Source: Verrucomicrobiota bacterium (GTDB taxonomy: Bacteria > Verrucomicrobiota > Verrucomicrobiia > Limisphaerales > UBA1096). From it: a stretch of 36,803 bases of DNA. Of the stretch, positions 34,621 through 36,803 are shown piece after piece. A program made the translations under genes and the position numbers. Each line of letters starts with the position of its first letter. The first letter of the stretch is position 1. Location of the stretch: positions 1 through 36,803 of the forward strand of contig JASLKL010000007.1 in the NCBI GenBank assembly GCA_030747605.1, written 5' to 3'. A model generated the notes under the pieces. The model worked only from the letters and a program-made list of their open reading frames with translations. It ran no database searches and was not told where the DNA came from.

Positions 34621-36803
34621 TATTTCATTTTGAGTAGTTCAGGTGCCGTCCAAGGATCTACTCGTTTGGAGGTTGCAGCGCGAATTTCACTGACTTTATC
34701 TGAGGTGATTGGTTCACCGCGATGGTCCCATTCGCGTCTTATATACGTCAGGATTGCAGCAACCTGATCGTCATTGAAACCAACCAGTGCCGGCATCTCA
34801 AGATCGTGTTTTTGTCCGTTTACGGTGATTGGTCCAACAAGGCCTTGTAGGACTATTCGTACGAGTCGATCGTCACTTTTTAGTACCCAATCAGAGTCAA
34901 CCAAAGGAGGGGCGACTCCAGCCTGTCCTCGTCCGTGTCCTTGATGGCAAGCTGCACAGGTGTAGGTGTAAAATTGTTTTCCTTGGTCAAACAGAGTTTG
35001 TTCAGATTCGGTAAGTGGGCGTAGCGGGGGGAGTGGTTTTACGCCTTGCTTGCCCTTCCAAAGGAACAGCTTATCAATTGAGTTGGCAAGTTTTGCTTCC
35101 TCGGGGTATTTGGATTTTTGCAGTTTGGTAAGCATGGAAGGTTTTTTGTCGTAATATACTGGTTTTCCTTTGGACCGGTTGCGATCAATCCCACGCAGAA
35201 TCGCTATGCGTTGCCAGTCCTGTGTGCGGCGTCCGTAGGTGTAATAAATTAGTTTACCGACCCTGGAAGGCCTTCCTTCCTTGAATACACAATCTGCAAG
35301 AGACTCAATAACGTTTGAGCGATGTTTCGCGTTGCGCCAGCGTCTTTCACCTAGAAGCAATTCAAGAAATTCCAATTCCTCACCTGCCAATCCAGAAAGT
35401 GCGGCATCCAAAACATAAGGCTTTTCTGCATGATTATAGAGCGCACTTCTAATAGCCATGTGAGTTAGGATGTGATCGTGAGCTCCGAGAGACAGCACCA
35501 TTTGTCGTAACTCGGTGATATCTTCTGTTCTAGTATTTAATACGAGTTGATCGAGTATTGCATCATTTCCAGGAACCTTAAGCCAGGGCTCAGCCAAGCG
35601 TGCCGCAGACATGCGTACACCTCGATCGTTGTCTTTTAAGGCATCAAGTATAATGTCAGGACTTATAGCGGCTCGGCCTTCGAGTGACCATAGTGCGTGC
35701 ATTCGGCCAAGCGCATGATTTCCGTCTTTGGCTACTTTGGCTAACTCAACATTTATATCATCCCTGCTTTCAACAAGCAGGCGCTGAGCAGTGTCACGAA
35801 CCCAGCCGTTGTCATTGCTGAGTGCAGAAACGAGTTGCTGTCCGCTGGCTTTAGATAATTTTTGGGAGGAAGTGCTATGGCCCGTGTAAACAACACGATA
35901 GATTCGACCGTTATCAATGTCTTTTTCCAAGCCTCGACTTTCGGCTTGGTTACGTAGATAGCTTGTTAGGTAAATTCTGTGCTGAACTATTCCGCGGTAC
36001 ATGTCGACGATATAAAGTCCGCCGCTAGGGCCATTGTAGAGATTGACCGGTCGAAATCTTTCATCACTGCTGCTCATCCACTCATATCCATTTTCGGCAT
36101 TTTCAGCAAAAATATTCCCGCCAGTTTCGATATGCCTGTTGCGGCGAATGAAATTGCCACTTGGTTCGCAGACGAACGAGTTGCCTTGGTATAGCTTAGG
36201 GAAGTTATCACCACGATATATCACTGGGCCGCATGCGGCGGTATATCGAGACAGGCGACCTTCTAATGGCCCTTCAGATCTTAGTGTGCCTTTTCTATAG
36301 GCTCGGTTTACTCCTAGGTTTAGTCGGCCTGGCCATGTTTCCTGACTTTTGGCTAAACGAATGGCTGCTCCTCCCCCTCCTCGAAATGGATTACGTTGCA
36401 AGTACTCAGATGGGATCAGATCTCCGCGCAGCATGTCGCTGTTACTGTTATAGTAAAGACGCCCCAGATTATCCATAGAGATGCCCCATTGGCCGCGCTT
36501 AATAGTTGGTTCTCGTTGCCATTCACCACTTGTGTTCCGGAAACGTACCGTGTGGTTTGCACTGTAAATCCAATTGTCTAAAGCCCACATGAGCCCGTTT
36601 GCAGCATGTTCCGGGTTTGCACTTTTGCCCCGGGCAGGATCGCAAGCCACAGCATAGTCGTTTGCAATTACAGTATGCTTGTCTGCTTTGTCATCGCCGT
36701 TTGTGTCCTCGAAAAATAATAATTTTGGAGGTTCGGCTACCAATACACCACCTCGAACAAGTGCTATAGCTCTAGGAAGAAATAGATTGTCCTTAAAGAT
36801 GGT
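34620..36803 (-). CDS. PVC-type dehydrogenase: beta-propeller, HEAT repeats and C-terminal cytochrome c, 5' end missing
   Basis: The frame stays open through the right edge, so the N terminus with its signal peptide lies outside; the in-frame TTG at 36743 is not a credible start because family-like sequence (Gly-Gly-Val-Leu-Val-Ala-Glu-Pro-Pro) runs across it. Visible parts: the NHL-like propeller of PVC-type membrane-bound dehydrogenases (Glu-Asp-Thr-Asn-Gly-Asp-Asp-Lys-Ala-Asp, Asn-Gly-Leu-Met-Trp-Ala-Leu-Asp-Asn-Trp, Val-Asp-Met-Tyr-Arg-Gly), then helical HEAT-like repeats, then a cytochrome c domain with Cys-Ala-Ala-Cys-His-Gln about 110 residues before the end. This family is thought to oxidise sugars or related alcohols and pass electrons to its own heme; the substrate is unknown. 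The stop overlaps the mpl start by one base. Confidence 0.92.
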   Translation of the reverse strand, partial: TIFKDNLFLPRAIALVRGGVLVAEPPKLLFFEDTNGDDKADKHTVIANDYAVACDPARGKSANPEHAANGLMWALDNWIYSANHTVRFRNTSGEWQREPTIKRGQWGISMDNLGRLYYNSNSDMLRGDLIPSEYLQRNPFRGGGGAAIRLAKSQETWPGRLNLGVNRAYRKGTLRSEGPLEGRLSRYTAACGPVIYRGDNFPKLYQGNSFVCEPSGNFIRRNRHIETGGNIFAENAENGYEWMSSSDERFRPVNLYNGPSGGLYIVDMYRGIVQHRIYLTSYLRNQAESRGLEKDIDNGRIYRVVYTGHSTSSQKLSKASGQQLVSALSNDNGWVRDTAQRLLVESRDDINVELAKVAKDGNHALGRMHALWSLEGRAAISPDIILDALKDNDRGVRMSAARLAEPWLKVPGNDAILDQLVLNTRTEDITELRQMVLSLGAHDHILTHMAIRSALYNHAEKPYVLDAALSGLAGEELEFLELLLGERRWRNAKHRSNVIESLADCVFKEGRPSRVGKLIYYTYGRRTQDWQRIAILRGIDRNRSKGKPVYYDKKPSMLTKLQKSKYPEEAKLANSIDKLFLWKGKQGVKPLPPLRPLTESEQTLFDQGKQFYTYTCAACHQGHGRGQAGVAPPLVDSDWVLKSDDRLVRIVLQGLVGPITVNGQKHDLEMPALVGFNDDQVAAILTYIRREWDHRGEPITSDKVSEIRAATSKRVDPWTAPELLKMK

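Noticed and set aside
36741-36743. TTG at 36743 as the start of the PVC-type dehydrogenase
   Set aside because: The frame runs without a stop to the right edge and the residues upstream fit the family's propeller.
1-36803. Mobile elements, CRISPR arrays, tRNA or rRNA genes
   Set aside because: No transposase or integrase motifs, no regularly spaced repeats, and no cloverleaf or rRNA sequence were seen on either strand.

Overview
The window looks like a chromosomal segment from a free-living, probably aquatic bacterium of the PVC superphylum, most likely Verrucomicrobiota. This rests on gene content: a DUF1549/DUF1553 protein with a Planctomycete-type cytochrome domain, its DUF1501 partner, a PVC-type propeller/HEAT/cytochrome dehydrogenase, an H-X9-DG-type prepilin-like protein, and a short C-terminal module typical of secreted Verrucomicrobial proteins. 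Base composition looks moderately A+T-rich by eye. Few starts have a Shine-Dalgarno sequence, and many gene pairs overlap by 1 or 4 bases. No tRNA, rRNA, CRISPR array, insertion sequence or phage gene was seen.

Positions 1-12000 are read on the + strand. They hold a very large secreted multidomain protein (cut by the left edge), a lipoprotein octaheme cytochrome c of the DmsE/MtrA type, and an overlapping predicted outer-membrane beta-barrel that carries its own N-terminal heme domain. These are followed by myo-inositol oxygenase, a DUF309 protein, PriA helicase and a PLP aminotransferase. The cytochrome/barrel pair is the most interesting part: it looks like a porin-cytochrome conduit for moving electrons across the outer membrane, with a heme domain fused to the porin.

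Positions 12020-24999 are read on the - strand. They contain a PQQ-type beta-propeller protein overlapping a prepilin-like protein, then a dolichyl-phosphate-sugar-type glycosyltransferase. Beyond a 302-base gap lie a small AsmA-like membrane protein, an Aas-like acyltransferase/acyl-activating enzyme, a DUF1501 protein with a clear intrinsic terminator, and a 1665-residue fusion of cytochrome, WD40-like propeller, Ig-like, DUF1549 and DUF1553 domains.

Positions 25087-32093 (-) form a tight six-gene surface-polysaccharide operon. In transcription order it encodes a UDP-GlcNAc 4,6-dehydratase/5-epimerase type enzyme, a methyltransferase, an RmlD-like reductase, a family 2 glycosyltransferase, a YfhO-type membrane protein and a second methyltransferase. 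It probably makes and transfers an N-acetylated 6-deoxy-L-hexosamine. Divergently transcribed is a secreted protein with a possible PilP/GspC-like segment, followed by a candidate 25-residue membrane peptide. The right end (-) has a PVC-type dehydrogenase with a cytochrome domain, cut by the window edge, which overlaps the murein-recycling ligase gene mpl by one base.

Taken together, the window is rich in exported redox proteins: thirteen c-type heme-binding motifs in four proteins, two of them with four-residue spacing. It also carries surface-glycan and envelope functions. All functional statements come from reading motifs and context; no database search was possible.
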